A stretch of DNA of 64,000 bases from Sphingobacterium sp. xlx-96 (GCF_011007365.1 NZ_WFKM01000017.1:1-64000); one strand, 5' to 3'. Positions 16,153 through 24,223 are shown, counted from the first letter of the stretch. Numbers and translations: made by a program. The notes: generated by a model not told the origin, from the letters alone.

Positions 16153-17187
16153 CTATTGTTGATTATCAATAAATTGTTCGTCACTGAGGGTATGCAGAAA
16201 GGAGATAATAGCCGACTTTTCCTGGGAAGTCATTGGGATTCTGTTTTTGTTTTTCTTTAAAATAGGGTCGAGATTGTCACTGTCGAGTACGCCCTTGTCA
16301 AAATAGTCTAATACCGCTCGAAGGGTTTTAAATTGACCAAAACTGCCGTAAGGAGCTGTGTAGGCGATGTTACGTAGACTGGGGACACGAAAACTCATAT
16401 AGTCGGCAGGTATGCCTGTTACCCGAGCGCGGCCCGCTTCATCGGTGTTGGGATTTAAGGGAAAACCTACATTTCGAAAGCTCTCATCTGTGAATAACTC
16501 TCCTTGGTGACAACTGGCACATTTGGTGTTAAACAATCGGTAACCCCAAGCTTCGCTTTCGCTAAACTGTTCGCCCAGGTTTTGTCGTATCCTGTCATAC
16601 TTGCTATTGGCTGATATGAGCGAGTATTCGTATTGGGCGATACTTTTATAGATTCTTTCGGGGCTAATCTCTTGATCTCCAAATGTTTTATGGAATAGTA
16701 TGGGGTAATCTTTGTCAGCCTGAAGCTTGCTCATTACCTCCATGATGGAGGAGTTCATCTCTTCATGGGTGATAATGGGTACTAAGGACTGTTTTTCCAG
16801 TTCGCGCTTGCTGCCATCCCAATTGTAGTGCTTGATAAAAGCTAGATTCTGTATAGCAGGGGTGTTACGCAGGCCTATTCGGTCATAAATCCCTATAGCC
16901 TGTGCATGATTGTCTGCAAAAGCTTTTGCCTGTTGGTGACAACTGCCACAGGATATGGTATTGTTGCTGCTTAGCTTTTTTTCATGAAAGAGCTTTTTGC
17001 CCAATTCTACACCGTATTTGGTAGGAGGATTTCGGTATACAGCCTCATTTAAAGCAGGAAAACCTTTAGGGGTAGCGAGCTGTATCTTTGGGTTGTCGAT
17101 AATTGCTTTTTTATCTGAGTTTTCGCGACTACAGGCTACAGTTAGTACTAGTAGTGACGAAATGAGAATGCCAATTAACTTTTTCAT
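16153..17187 (-). CDS. Di-haem cytochrome c peroxidase family lipoprotein, MbnH/MauG-like
   Basis: The 344-residue protein has a lipoprotein signal (LTVAC, Cys19). Two haem c motifs are present, C80GSCH84 and C223ASCH227, at the spacing of the bacterial CcP/MauG family. In methanobactin loci the MbnH member of this family oxidises a Trp of its partner MbnP to kynurenine so that MbnP can bind copper. Here the gene directly follows an MbnP-like gene (63 nt), which favours the MbnH role over plain peroxidase. MRIPADYMSF-like and VPSLRNIAYTAPYGSFG segments are typical of the family. ATG 17187 starts the signal peptide. It is the last gene of the 21.7-16.1 kb putative copper operon. Confidence 0.85.
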   Translation of the reverse strand: MKKLIGILISSLLVLTVACSRENSDKKAIIDNPKIQLATPKGFPALNEAVYRNPPTKYGVELGKKLFHEKKLSSNNTISCGSCHQQAKAFADNHAQAIGIYDRIGLRNTPAIQNLAFIKHYNWDGSKRELEKQSLVPIITHEEMNSSIMEVMSKLQADKDYPILFHKTFGDQEISPERIYKSIAQYEYSLISANSKYDRIRQNLGEQFSESEAWGYRLFNTKCASCHQGELFTDESFRNVGFPLNPNTDEAGRARVTGIPADYMSFRVPSLRNIAYTAPYGSFGQFKTLRAVLDYFDKGVLDSDNLDPILKKNKNRIPMTSQEKSAIISFLHTLSDEQFIDNQQ

Positions 17188-17250
17188 GATTTGTAAAGTA
17201 AAAGGGGAGTGCACTATAGACGATAGGACGCTCCCGCTTGTAGGTGTGAT

Positions 17251-18105
17251 TTATTTTTTTACACTGATGATAGAGAATATTCCTGATTGGTCTGAATCCC
17301 CGTTGCCACCGAGATTGTTTACAAATTCGACCATTCCATCGGCACTGTGAATGCTAGGTGTAGCATTTCCAGCACCTAATTTGATTGCTTTAGTTTTTCC
17401 GCTCAATAGTTTGTCAAAATCAGCACGGATGTTGATGATCGGTGATCCTTTGCCGACAAAAGCTGTTTCGGGTAGGGAGAGATTAATATCCCTATAGGCA
17501 TTTACACCGGGTATGTAGGTTGAAGGATCTTCTTGTTTGCCATTCAAAGTACTGCCTGTGTGAATAGAAAGTGTTTTTTTGTCTGTATCATAGAATCCTT
17601 CGATTTTGGTGAAACGGTACCCCGTACCCCATTCCCACATCATCTCCGTATCGTTGGCGCCCGCTGCTGCATAAAACTGAGGAAAGCGTACTTGATCAAG
17701 GGTGTTTAATTCCGGTTTGACACCAAGTCCGAATTTTAGTCCTTTGTAATCTCCAGAAGGGATGTTGGACAGTACATATTCTAAGCTGGCTGCTTTGGAG
17801 TGATCGATCACCCTAGCGCCATTGTCCAGGTCATTTATGTTATACGGTACCTCTTGGTCATCGGTTTTGATTAATCTTATATTGCTGATGACATACTTTA
17901 ATTCGGAAAACTGATGTGTTTGGTTTTCAGATGATATATTGACTGTAGCGGTGGAGGAGTTCTTGTCACCAAGTACAATAGCTTTCTCTTTAAATGTATT
18001 CTCAAAGCGCAAAGTTAGATTGTTCGAGGAAGGCTCATTCTTGTTGCACGAAATCAATGCTACCGAAATTAAAGATGCAAATAAGAGGTTTGTTAAATTT
18101 TTCAT
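17251..18105 (-). CDS. MbnP-like periplasmic/surface lipoprotein
   Basis: MbnP proteins bind copper, in characterised cases after a Trp is converted to kynurenine by MbnH. This 284-residue lipoprotein (LISC, Cys20) shows the family layout: an N-terminal strand LTLRFENTF, then FSELKYVISNIRLI, then IPSGDYKGLKFGLGV, and the Trp-containing motif MMWEWGTGYRFTKIEG with W157 and W159. It is flanked by a TonB receptor (26 nt upstream) and the MbnH-like gene (downstream). An in-frame extension of 64 codons would overlap the receptor gene and is rejected. Which Trp would be the modification target is inference. Confidence 0.85.
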   Translation of the reverse strand: MKNLTNLLFASLISVALISCNKNEPSSNNLTLRFENTFKEKAIVLGDKNSSTATVNISSENQTHQFSELKYVISNIRLIKTDDQEVPYNINDLDNGARVIDHSKAASLEYVLSNIPSGDYKGLKFGLGVKPELNTLDQVRFPQFYAAAGANDTEMMWEWGTGYRFTKIEGFYDTDKKTLSIHTGSTLNGKQEDPSTYIPGVNAYRDINLSLPETAFVGKGSPIINIRADFDKLLSGKTKAIKLGAGNATPSIHSADGMVEFVNNLGGNGDSDQSGIFSIISVKK

Positions 18106-18131
18106 TGTCATTTGTTTTTTAATAGTTTTTT

Positions 18132-20120
18132 TTAAAAATTGATTTTTGCGGAGGTGAAGATATTTCTTCCCATCCGTGGGATATTGCCCCAGTCGGCATA
18201 TGTACTGTAATACGCGTTTAAGAGATTTTCGGCGCCAACCTGTAATGTGATTTTGAGGTTTCGGATGGGTAGAATGTAATCGGCCGACATATTCCAAATG
18301 CAGTATGCCGGAGTTTTGTCCTCACCATATTCAGGGCTATAATCACGTTGTACGGCGTCTCCTTGAAGTGAGGTTTGTATTCCAAATCGTTTGTACATGT
18401 AATGTAGACTGCTCTGATAAGTCAATGGACGGATAAAAGGTAGATTGCCTCCCTGACCATCAGTGGCCCGGGCATAGGTCAGGTTTCCTTTCCAGTGCAG
18501 ATGAGCTAGAATGTCATAGTGTCCGCTTATAGCTGCATTGAATATATTCGCTTGATCCAGAGCTGTATATCCTTTAACGCCTACCGACTGATAGTTCATG
18601 GGGCTTCCCATATTCAATATCTTACCGACGATATAATTCTGAATGTAGAAATAATTAACCTTGGCCTGTACGCCCATTCGGTCTGTTTTATATGCTATGC
18701 TGGCATTGGTCTCGTACGATATTTCGTTTTTCAGGTTGGGGTTGCCAATGTAATCGTATCGGTCAAAGCTGTTGTAAATATAGTAACCATAGGCTTCTGA
18801 TATGGAAGGAGCCCGATGTCCATAACCGGTTCCGGCACTGATTTCGAACTGATTTATCTGGAGGTGATAGCTGGCATATAAACCTGGTAATATCCGCGTC
18901 TTTTGCGGTGGGGCACCAGGGTGAAAAATCCAGTTGAACTCGGCATATTTAGAGTAGTTGTAGTGGACACCCAAGGAGCCTCCGGCTACAACATGACTGC
19001 GTTCTGATAGATTCCAGGAATTATTGTTGGACACCCCGGCAAACCGTGTGGTCACCCAGGGCCAGCTGTAGGCAAACATGGTTCGCATGCTGCGGTCTTG
19101 CGGATACATTCGCATCTCTGCGATAGATAAGTTGTCATATACATTGAGTTGAACCTCCGATGTATAATTGTCTTTTTTAAGGGCTATCTTAGAAATTAGA
19201 CCATAGGTGGTGCTCCAGCCCGGCATATCCATATGTACGAGATTCTCGGGGCGTGTGGTGTCATCCATATAATGTTCAATGGTATTGAAGTAAACTTTGC
19301 TATCCCAAAACTGTATTATACCCTCTTCAAACAACTGTTTGTAGGATGCGGAGGTAATGATGGCACGTGATAGCGAGAGGTCCATGGGGAGAGCCGGAAA
19401 CCCTACGTCTTTGGCTTTGTCGTAGATGGCATCTATACGTATGGCCGAGCGGTCTCCTGTTTTGACTGCGAAGCCTAAAGAGCTGTTGAACTTATTAAAC
19501 TGGGAGTGCTTTACTTCTTCATTATTACCATTATAATAGTTTTTTGCATTACGCAAGGAAATGCTGCCTTCTGCAGTAAACTTCTGACTCGAATAAGAAA
19601 GGTCCGCAAGATTGAAGAACTGCTTGTTGTTGAATTCGAATCCCGTCTGATAACTTCCACTTATCTTTTTATCGCCACCAAATGCAGTATTTTTACGCTG
19701 AAGGTCGATGCTGCCAGCAACGGTTGCTCCGTGTAGGTTTCCTTCCTGTCCAGATTTAATAGTTATGGTAGACAGGTTATTGGTCTCGACATAAGAGGTA
19801 ATCGGATCCATTTTATCGGTACAGGCACCGAATATATGCATACCATCAATGGTAACGGAAGATCGTTCTGAGCTCATATTGTTGAGCATAGGTTCCCAGG
19901 CATAAGCTCCACGTTTGATAAAGCTGATATTCTGAGAGGAGGCAAGAAACTCGTCAACGGTGACGGCCAATTTGAGATCTGTTTTTACTTTCTTTTTGAC
20001 AACGCCCATCACCTTAACCTCTTCGAGTAGCTTGCTGCTGTCTCGGTGTGCTGATATCTCTTGTGAACTGACTCTGGTTGTCATTATGATTCCCCAAAGA
20101 ATAACATGTATCCACCTCAT
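18132..20120 (-). CDS. TonB-dependent receptor, OprC/NosA copper-receptor type
   Basis: This is a 662-residue outer-membrane receptor without a SusC-type N-terminal domain. The plug (about 45-145) contains DGMHIFGACTDKMDPITSYVE, close to the plug of the Pseudomonas copper receptors OprC and NosA. OprC binds copper through a CxxxM motif in the plug and an HxM motif in the barrel. Both halves are present here: C100-TDK-M104 and H283-Y-M285 (IEHYMDD). The remaining ~500 residues form the 22-strand barrel, ending in SAKINF. It sits 5 nt downstream of a double YtkA-like lipoprotein gene and 26 nt upstream of the MbnP-like gene. Copper uptake is the best reading. Confidence 0.88.
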   Translation of the reverse strand: MRWIHVILWGIIMTTRVSSQEISAHRDSSKLLEEVKVMGVVKKKVKTDLKLAVTVDEFLASSQNISFIKRGAYAWEPMLNNMSSERSSVTIDGMHIFGACTDKMDPITSYVETNNLSTITIKSGQEGNLHGATVAGSIDLQRKNTAFGGDKKISGSYQTGFEFNNKQFFNLADLSYSSQKFTAEGSISLRNAKNYYNGNNEEVKHSQFNKFNSSLGFAVKTGDRSAIRIDAIYDKAKDVGFPALPMDLSLSRAIITSASYKQLFEEGIIQFWDSKVYFNTIEHYMDDTTRPENLVHMDMPGWSTTYGLISKIALKKDNYTSEVQLNVYDNLSIAEMRMYPQDRSMRTMFAYSWPWVTTRFAGVSNNNSWNLSERSHVVAGGSLGVHYNYSKYAEFNWIFHPGAPPQKTRILPGLYASYHLQINQFEISAGTGYGHRAPSISEAYGYYIYNSFDRYDYIGNPNLKNEISYETNASIAYKTDRMGVQAKVNYFYIQNYIVGKILNMGSPMNYQSVGVKGYTALDQANIFNAAISGHYDILAHLHWKGNLTYARATDGQGGNLPFIRPLTYQSSLHYMYKRFGIQTSLQGDAVQRDYSPEYGEDKTPAYCIWNMSADYILPIRNLKITLQVGAENLLNAYYSTYADWGNIPRMGRNIFTSAKINF

Positions 20121-20125
20121 AGATT

Positions 20126-21052
20126 TTAGAATAAAATATCAATATGTAGTTCGCTTTTTTTGCCCTCGACTCCAGGCGTGAAATCACTCGGTACGGTAGT
20201 TCCTTTAATAACACTTCCATGTTGATTCAATAGAATGAAATTCAATGTCCAGTTACCTGTCATGGTATAATTGACCACGCCTTGGTATAATCCATCCTGT
20301 CGCTGTATGAGGTCTTGATTGTTGGGGGAGGAATGGTTTCCCATAGAAGGTCCGGGCATTCTTGGATCCAATTTCAGGGTGTGCCCTTTGACTTCAGTAT
20401 AAGCATACTTTGCTGGATTGGGAAAGGGGGATGAAGGGAGTTGATTCGCTTCATTACGCTTATATATGCCTGCTATTAATTCATTTTCGGCTGCTTTGGG
20501 TTTGTGTGGTGCTACCAAAGCGATAACGTAGTCCTCTCCGTCAATTCCGGAAAATTCTGTTATGTTCAGGTTTTTGTTGTCTTGCTTTTCTACTTGCAGC
20601 CTTTGCTGTGCTTTTTGAGTTTGAAGTGCTACAGTAAAGTTGATGTAGAGATCCCAGGTGGCATTTGTGAGGGTTTGCTCTGTAAATACTATGTACCCTT
20701 CGAAATAACGGCCTTCGGGTTTGTAGATCAGCTGGTAGCGATGGGGACAGGAGCTAGGTTCTTGTTGACTACGGCTCAGGATGGGGAGCAGCGTCACAGC
20801 GGAAACCTCCGCTTTATTGTTTGTGGTGCGGTCTGTTACCTTGACTCTGATCGCATTATATCCCTTGTATAAGGTGCCATTTAGAGCTTCGAGATGTAAG
20901 TTATAATTTCCGCTTTGGATTGTAGTGACTTCTTCAAAATCGCCGCGTCCGGGAACAATAGTATCTATTTCTGCTTGATAGTCTGTTTTTTCTTTCGTAC
21001 ATGATGTCAGGGCAAAGCAAAGCACTGTTAGAAAAAGTGTAATTTTTTCCAT
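20126..21052 (-). CDS. Lipoprotein with two YtkA/FixH-like domains and Met/His/Cys clusters
   Basis: The 308-residue product has a lipobox (LTSC, Cys18). It appears to hold two tandem Ig-like repeats of YtkA/FixH style. Repeat 1 (about 48-140) has SCPH (C102, H104) followed by GRYFEGYIVF and WDLYINF. Repeat 2 (about 180-280) has MPGPSMGNHSSP (M232, M237, H240) followed by GLYQGVVNYTMTGNWTLNF. The Met/His/Cys positions just before the strand pair suit metal binding. It is tightly linked (5 nt) to the OprC-like receptor, so a surface copper-capture or hand-over role is inferred. I know of no named function. Confidence 0.75.
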   Translation of the reverse strand: MEKITLFLTVLCFALTSCTKEKTDYQAEIDTIVPGRGDFEEVTTIQSGNYNLHLEALNGTLYKGYNAIRVKVTDRTTNNKAEVSAVTLLPILSRSQQEPSSCPHRYQLIYKPEGRYFEGYIVFTEQTLTNATWDLYINFTVALQTQKAQQRLQVEKQDNKNLNITEFSGIDGEDYVIALVAPHKPKAAENELIAGIYKRNEANQLPSSPFPNPAKYAYTEVKGHTLKLDPRMPGPSMGNHSSPNNQDLIQRQDGLYQGVVNYTMTGNWTLNFILLNQHGSVIKGTTVPSDFTPGVEGKKSELHIDILF

Positions 21053-21283
21053 TAGATAATTTTTTATAGTAATGCTGCGACTACGTCGAATAATTAGACG
21101 CTAGCGACAGTTGTTAAAAGTTAGTTGTGGGAATAGGGGCATAGTATTCTTACATGGACATTTTTGTGGCCAAGTTATTCCTCGTTAATCTGTCTTCTCG
21201 TCTAAGACAAATTAATGCAGGATGAAACCTTCAAAATGATTGATAAAAAGTAAGTATGCAATCTACTCTATAAAGAAATAATA

Positions 21284-21652
21284 CTAAGCGAGTGGAGGGT
21301 GGAATACCGAAGTGCGGAAAGTAAATGCGTAATTAGTCAAATAAGGAGAAAATAAGCTTATTGTCTTTTCCTCAGTTTGGGGCTGTGATTGGAAAATAGT
21401 GTAATCTTTATGTATGTAGAATGCACTATATTCATAAACTACAAGGTTCTTTTTTGTTTCTTGCTTTTCTTTTTCTCTTATTTTTTTCATCAACTCACAT
21501 TGTCCATTACAATGAAGTTGTGGTCTATCTTTGTTAATACATTTGGCCAGATATTCTGGTAGGTGTATCTGATACTCCATAGCCATGATACTACGATAGA
21601 AAGACTGCAGTGTCAGCGTGGCTAATAAAATGTATGTGCAAAAAAGTTTCAA
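21284..21652 (-). CDS. Small exported protein with a CX9CX3C-type motif, probable metal binder
   Basis: The 122-residue product begins with a hydrophobic segment (residues 1-20, signal or anchor). It then has IHLPEYLAKCINKDRPQLHCNGQCELMKKI, given here as C38, H47, C48, C52 and M55. A charged stretch KIREKEKQETKK and a hydrophobic C-terminal half follow. Small proteins with the HCNGQC-type motif occur next to metal genes in Bacteroidota, but I know no assigned function. It is read in the same direction as the copper-locus genes, 231 nt upstream, with no terminator between, and has the only clear -7 box of the group. Confidence 0.7.
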   Translation of the reverse strand: MKLFCTYILLATLTLQSFYRSIMAMEYQIHLPEYLAKCINKDRPQLHCNGQCELMKKIREKEKQETKKNLVVYEYSAFYIHKDYTIFQSQPQTEEKTISLFSPYLTNYAFTFRTSVFHPPLA

Positions 21653-21685
21653 AATATTTAGCTCTTTATTATGCTAATTGATTTT

Positions 21686-21693
21686 CAAAATTA
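21686..21693 (-). promoter_or_regulatory. Candidate -7 box (TAATTTTG) for the copper locus
   Basis: On the minus strand TAATTTTG matches TAnnTTTG and lies 34 nt upstream of the start of the small Cys protein gene. It is the only clear box for the five-gene unit. No repressor-type operator is obvious. Confidence 0.5.
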
Positions 21694-21767
21694 CAGAAAG
21701 AATTTTATAAATCGAAGAAACTATAGGAACTTTAATATAATAATCTTTTATTTATAATCGGTTTACA

Positions 21768-21775
21768 TAAATTTG
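21768..21775 (+). promoter_or_regulatory. Candidate -7 box (TAAATTTG)
   Basis: The box matches TAnnTTTG and points to the GNAT gene. Transcription would begin near 21779, so an in-frame TTG at 21773 cannot be the start codon. Confidence 0.55.
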
Positions 21776-21823
21776 ATTTTCAACATAATTAATTTAATGA
21801 TGTTCAAGCAATCTTTGAATTCT

Positions 21824-22279
21824 ATGTATCATTTGGAATTGTTGTCCCCAGGTAATAAGCTTCCTTATAGTTTACTTTTATTGGCTGATGAGACGCGCTA
21901 TGCTATCGAAAAATATGTGTTTGATAGTGATGTATATGTACTGAAAGACGAGCGGCGTGAAGTCGCTGTTTTTTGCCTATACCTTGTAGATAATGAGATT
22001 ATCGAAATAAAGAATATTGCTGTATGCCGTGAACTGCAAGGCAAAGGATTAGGATCGCTATTGATAGAGAAGATAATCGAAATTGCACAAGCTAGAGGTT
22101 GTAGGCGAGTTATCGTTGGTACAGCGGACTGTGGAGTGGATCAGATTCGATTCTACGAGCGTAATAGTTTTGTTAAGTATGCTGTGAGAAAGGATTTTTT
22201 TATCCATAATTATGAGGAACCTATTGTTGAAAATGGCATCCAACTGCGGGATATGATCATGTTGGAGCGTGGTTTGTAG
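21824..22279 (+). CDS. GNAT-family N-acetyltransferase
   Basis: This ~151-residue cytosolic acetyltransferase shows the acetyl-CoA signature in IAVCRELQGKGLGSLLIEKII, followed by a helix-strand pair ending in IRFYERNSFV. The N-terminal wording LPYSLLLLADET-AIEKYVFDSDVYVL matches a widespread GNAT subgroup of unknown substrate. Candidate starts are ATG 21797, 21800 and 21824; the last gives the family's usual N-terminus. It is divergent from the copper locus, with back-to-back promoters in about 130 nt. The acetyl acceptor is unknown. Confidence 0.82.
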   Translation: MYHLELLSPGNKLPYSLLLLADETRYAIEKYVFDSDVYVLKDERREVAVFCLYLVDNEIIEIKNIAVCRELQGKGLGSLLIEKIIEIAQARGCRRVIVGTADCGVDQIRFYERNSFVKYAVRKDFFIHNYEEPIVENGIQLRDMIMLERGL

Positions 22280-22451
22280 AAAGATAATTAACCTTATATA
22301 TTTGGTGTCTTCAATATAGTCTATGTAGGTCTACTTGGAGATCATTCGTCTTGACCCTTTTGTTTTCTTTGTAGACTAGTGTTTTATTCGATCAGGAGAT
22401 GGCTATCGCTGAAGCTTATTATTGTTTTATAACCCGTGAATAATTTTAGTA

Positions 22452-22478
22452 ACCTGCTAATAGTTGAAATTAGCAGGT
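22452..22478 (+). terminator. Stem-loop downstream of the GNAT gene
   Basis: ACCTGCTAAT pairs perfectly with ATTAGCAGGT around a 7-nt loop. A T-run follows only about 12 nt later. The rest of the 22280-22583 gap holds no visible feature. Confidence 0.55.
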
Positions 22479-22583
22479 AGCTGCAATGTGGTTTTTTCTA
22501 CTTAGAATGTGGGAATGATATGCCTTTTTCAGAAGTTATTGTTAAATTAGTATATTTATACTACGTAATTTAACTTTTTATAT

Positions 22584-23342
22584 ATGCAAGATCATAAGCT
22601 CGCCGTTTTGATAGACGCTGACAATGTTCCTTATGCGGATGTGAAGGAAATGCTGGAAGAGATATCAAAGAGCGGTACACCTACTGTGAAGCGAATTTAC
22701 GGCGATTGGACTAAACCACATCTTTCGGGCTGGAAAAATGTTCTGCTGGATAATGCGATCATTCCTATACAACAATATAGTTATACAACTGGTAAGAATT
22801 CCTCAGATAGTGCATTGATTATAGATGCTATGGATATTTTATATTCGGAGAAGGTGGATGGCTTTTGTATCGTATCCAGCGATAGTGACTTTACCCGACT
22901 GGCGACACGACTCCGGGAAGCGGGTATGTTGGTAATTGGTCTGGGAGAACGGAAAACTCCGCAGCCGTTTATATCCGCTTGTAATAAATTCATCTATATC
23001 GAGATCTTAAAGCCTGTTGAAAAAGAAGCAGATGTTAAGACCACCGTTAAATCTGTGGCCAAGGAACTGTCTAAACCAACTCAAAAGGCTATTGATAAGG
23101 TGGATAAGAAAACGGTAACGCTGATCGTTAATAGTGTGGACGATCTTGCTGATGAGACAGGATGGACTTTCTTGGGGTCGCTGGGAAGTTTTATTTCCAA
23201 AAAGAAGCCTGACTTTGACCCGCGTAACTATGGCTTCAACAAGCTTTATGATCTGATTAAATATATAAATAGATTTGAGATTGATGAAAGGGACTCAGGT
23301 GGGCACAAACATGTCAAACACATCTACCTACGATTAAAGTGA
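22584..23342 (+). CDS. NYN-domain (PIN-like) protein with C-terminal OST-HTH/LOTUS domain
   Basis: The N-terminal ~140 residues form a LabA/NYN-type PIN-like nuclease fold. The conserved acidic residues lie in VLIDADNVP, SSDSALIIDAMD and SSDSDFTRLATRL. A charged linker (about 148-180) leads to a C-terminal OST-HTH/LOTUS winged helix (DETGWTFLGSLGSFI, DFDPRNYGFNKLYDLI), known in other proteins to bind RNA. The 252-residue architecture suggests an RNA-directed ribonuclease or RNA-binding regulator in the cytosol. This architecture is common in bacteria and its targets are mostly unknown. A VF530 gene follows 32 nt downstream. Confidence 0.88.
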   Translation: MQDHKLAVLIDADNVPYADVKEMLEEISKSGTPTVKRIYGDWTKPHLSGWKNVLLDNAIIPIQQYSYTTGKNSSDSALIIDAMDILYSEKVDGFCIVSSDSDFTRLATRLREAGMLVIGLGERKTPQPFISACNKFIYIEILKPVEKEADVKTTVKSVAKELSKPTQKAIDKVDKKTVTLIVNSVDDLADETGWTFLGSLGSFISKKKPDFDPRNYGFNKLYDLIKYINRFEIDERDSGGHKHVKHIYLRLK

Positions 23343-23374
23343 GTTAAAATTGAAGAGATTATTATCTTTACCAA

Positions 23375-23602
23375 ATGCAAGAACAAGCAAATAATCCGCT
23401 ACATGGAAAAAGACTCGACACGATCATTAATGATTTGGTCGAATATTACGGGTGGGAAGAATTGGGACGTCGAATTTCTATTCGATGCTTTAATGAAAAT
23501 CCGAGTGTCAAATCCTCGCTGACTTTTCTCCGCAAGACGCCTTGGGCGAGGGAAAAAGTGGAAGAGCTCTATTTGAGAATGCTTAAAAAAAATAACCTTT
23601 AA
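23375..23602 (+). CDS. VF530 family DNA-binding protein (DUF2132)
   Basis: The 75-residue protein matches the small VF530/DUF2132 family almost throughout: NPLHGKRLDTIINDLVEYYGWEELGRRI, then FNENPSVKSSLTFLRKTPWAREKVE. A family structure shows an all-helical fold, and DNA binding has been proposed for it. It is 32 nt downstream of the NYN/LOTUS gene and may be co-transcribed. Its role in the cell is not established. Confidence 0.9.
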   Translation: MQEQANNPLHGKRLDTIINDLVEYYGWEELGRRISIRCFNENPSVKSSLTFLRKTPWAREKVEELYLRMLKKNNL

Positions 23603-23873
23603 TTATTTTTTTCTTAACTCAAAAACTTATCATTATTATCGTAACACCTATATAATATGCTATCTTATGAGAAAAAGAGTGTGTTGTAATCCAGTTGAAT
23701 GCTTGTTGTATAAATAATAGTTAAAAATAAATTAAAATAAGTCAAAACAATTTCTGGTATATTCGTGTTGTCTGTATTGGAAGCTGCCAGTTTGAAAAAG
23801 GAATTATGAAAATAATCGAACTGAGCTATATTTAAATTTTTATACTATTCTAAAACTTAACTTGGGGAGGTAT
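23603..23873. other. Non-coding stretch ending in an orphan terminator, possible small RNA
   Basis: This AT-rich stretch has no credible gene. It has a TATATTCG sequence near 23757 (one mismatch to the -7 consensus) and ends at a strong stem-loop about 270 nt beyond the VF530 stop. That distance is long for a simple 3' UTR, so a short transcript of about 130-150 nt is possible. Confidence 0.3.
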
Positions 23874-23908
23874 GAAAGCCACTGTCGATGTGATAGTGGC
23901 TTTCTTTG
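23874..23908 (+). terminator. Rho-independent terminator
   Basis: GAAAGCCACT pairs with AGTGGCTTTC around an 11-nt loop. The T content after the stem is modest (TTTGGG). Confidence 0.65.
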
Positions 23909-23988
23909 GGTCTAACCCTGTGGGTTATGATGCCTATGTTCTAAAAGTAAGAAAATGTAGTGCTGTATGACGTTGTGTGTGGAAATAA

Positions 23989-24019
23989 AAAAAAGTCCAA
24001 CTTTCGTTGGACTTTTTTT
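23989..24019 (-). terminator. Bidirectional terminator after tRNA-Ser
   Basis: AAAAGTCCAAC pairs with GTTGGACTTTT around a 4-nt loop with A/T runs on both sides. It sits directly 3' of the tRNA on the minus strand. Confidence 0.85.
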
Positions 24020-24027
24020 AGTCTTAG

Positions 24028-24114
24028 CGGAGAGAGTGGGATTCGAACCCACGGTACCGTTTCCAGTACGACAGTTTAGCAAACTGTTCCTTTCGGCCAC
24101 TCAGGCATCTCTCC
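24028..24114 (-). tRNA. tRNA-Ser (anticodon GCT)
   Basis: The 87-nt gene folds as a class II tRNA. The acceptor stem is GGAGAGA / TCTCTCC with discriminator G. The D-arm contains GCCTGAGTGGCCGAAAGG, the anticodon loop TTGCTAA gives GCU (Ser codons AGC/AGU), there is a long variable arm, and the T-loop is TTCGAAT. The 3' CCA is not encoded. A promoter with TTG-N19-TATGTTTG precedes it and a terminator follows. No integrase or repeat is next to it. Confidence 0.96.
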
Positions 24115-24128
24115 CTGTTTCGACAGTG

Positions 24129-24158
24129 CAAACATAAGGCAAAAAAATCATTTAACAA
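24129..24158 (-). promoter_or_regulatory. Promoter of tRNA-Ser (TTG-N19-TATGTTTG)
   Basis: On the minus strand a -33 TTG (24156-24158) and a -7 box TATGTTTG (24129-24136) are separated by 19 nt, a textbook Bacteroidota arrangement. The box ends 14 nt upstream of the tRNA 5' end. Confidence 0.75.
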
Positions 24159-24223
24159 ATTTTAAATGCTGTTTTTTTGATAATTTTTCGGACGTTGAAA
24201 TTAACCTGTTGAGATTCATTTAT

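Noticed and set aside
16153..17187. Plain cytochrome c peroxidase as a stand-alone stress gene
   Set aside because: Its haem motifs allow this, but the immediate MbnP-like partner and copper receptor make the MbnH reading better; kept as the alternative in the entry.
18106..18297. 64-codon N-terminal extension of the MbnP-like protein
   Set aside because: It overlaps the 3' end of the TonB receptor gene and would hide a clear lipoprotein signal at 18105.
21773..21799. TTG 21773 as start of the GNAT gene
   Set aside because: It lies inside the -7 box TAAATTTG, upstream of the expected transcription start.
24028..24114. tRNA-Ser as an integration site
   Set aside because: No integrase, no repeated tRNA 3' end and no phage or element genes are nearby; the flanks are housekeeping genes.
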